DNA of 64,000 nt from Streptomyces sp. R44. Lineage in GTDB: Bacteria; Actinomycetota; Actinomycetes; Streptomycetales; Streptomycetaceae. Made by a program: the position numbers and the translations under genes. The stretch is taken from NCBI RefSeq assembly GCF_041053105.1, contig NZ_CP163444.1:5022001-5086000 (forward strand), in the 5' to 3' direction. This document shows positions 63,772 to 64,000 of the stretch, piece by piece. Position 1 is the first letter of the stretch. The number at the start of each line of letters is the position of its first letter. The notes under the pieces are model-generated. The model had not been told where the DNA came from. It was given only the letters and a program-made list of their open reading frames with translations, and searched no databases.

Positions 63772-64000
63772 ATGGCGAAGCTCTCTCAGGACGACCTCCT
63801 CGCCCAGTTCGAGGAGATGACCCTCATCGAGCTCTCCGAGTTCGTGAAGGCCTTCGAGGAGAAGTTCGACGTCACCGCCGCCGCGGCCGTCGCCGTTGCC
63901 GGCCCCGCCACCGGTGGCGCTGCCCCCGAGGCCGCCGAGGAGCAGGACGAGTTCGACGTCATCCTCGAGGGTGCCGGCGACAAGAAGATCCAGGTCATCA
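63772..64000 (+). CDS. rplL: Ribosomal protein bL7/L12, 5' part (partial)
   Basis: The first 76 codons of the stalk protein, running off the window. [32 protein letters not shown] is the N-terminal dimerisation/L10-binding helix pair. A Gly/Ala/Pro hinge and the start of the factor-binding domain ([17 protein letters not shown]) follow. ATG with GGAAGGA upstream. Confidence 0.96.
   Translation, partial: MAKLSQDDLLAQFEEMTLIELSEFVKAFEEKFDVTAAAAVAVAGPATGGAAPEAAEEQDEFDVILEGAGDKKIQVI

Overview
The window looks like chromosome-core DNA from a Streptomyces. Base composition is very high in G+C with strong third-position bias, GTG starts are common, there is a mycothiol-era actinobacterial gene set, and the order nuo / second partial nuo / htpX / rpmG / murB / aspC / secE-nusG-rplKA-rplJL follows the conserved Streptomyces core as I remember it from S. 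coelicolor (roughly the SCO4575 to SCO4653 interval). No integrase, transposase, phage gene or CRISPR array is visible. No feature assignment here was checked against a database.

Layout. 1-345 is the 3' end of the first complex I operon (nuoN). 415-19933 is a mixed accessory/housekeeping stretch: fumarylacetoacetase, a SUKH-type protein, a sortase-type LAATG surface protein, a peptide transporter with a CocE-type hydrolase, a long-chain polyprenyl diphosphate synthase (probably for menaquinone), an S. griseus-type aminopeptidase, and two HxlR regulators, each divergent from its likely target. 19998-25290 is an operon of a lipoprotein and two tandem Ser/Thr kinases, each fused through a membrane segment with a twin-arginine motif to an extracellular solute-binding domain. 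25338-28329 is korAB. 28613-32436 is a response regulator with two paralogous sensor kinases. 32623-42559 is a ten-gene second nuo operon (A,B,C,H,I,J,K,L,M,N) with no D, E, F or G. 42594-44454 holds mscL-like, htpX and a YccF protein. 44775-47207 is an APC permease with alkB and ogt (DNA alkylation repair). 47315-50088 holds YajQ, tRNA-Tyr, an SDR and an amidohydrolase-like protein lacking expected catalytic residues. 50295-51726 holds tRNA-Thr, tRNA-Met, rpmG and two MaoC-type hydratases. 51818-56446 carries two TetR cassettes (one with a DHA2 exporter, one with an NAD(P)-binding protein) flanking murB. 56443-58817 is an adenosine-deaminase-family gene and aspC. 59024-64000 is tRNA-Trp, secE, nusG, rplK, rplA, a lipoprotein, rplJ and the start of rplL.

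How genes work together. KorAB makes reduced ferredoxin from a 2-oxoacid. It lies next to a two-component system and a complex-I-like operon without its NADH module, so a ferredoxin- or quinol-linked proton pump is a reasonable hypothesis. Three regulator cassettes carry visible inverted repeats placed to act as operators, most convincingly GTTAGT-N8-ACTAAC upstream of both a tetR gene and the exporter after it. Two large imperfect palindromes (29412-29772 and 44464-44773) are copies of one dispersed non-coding element that carries a shared subsegment in opposite arms.
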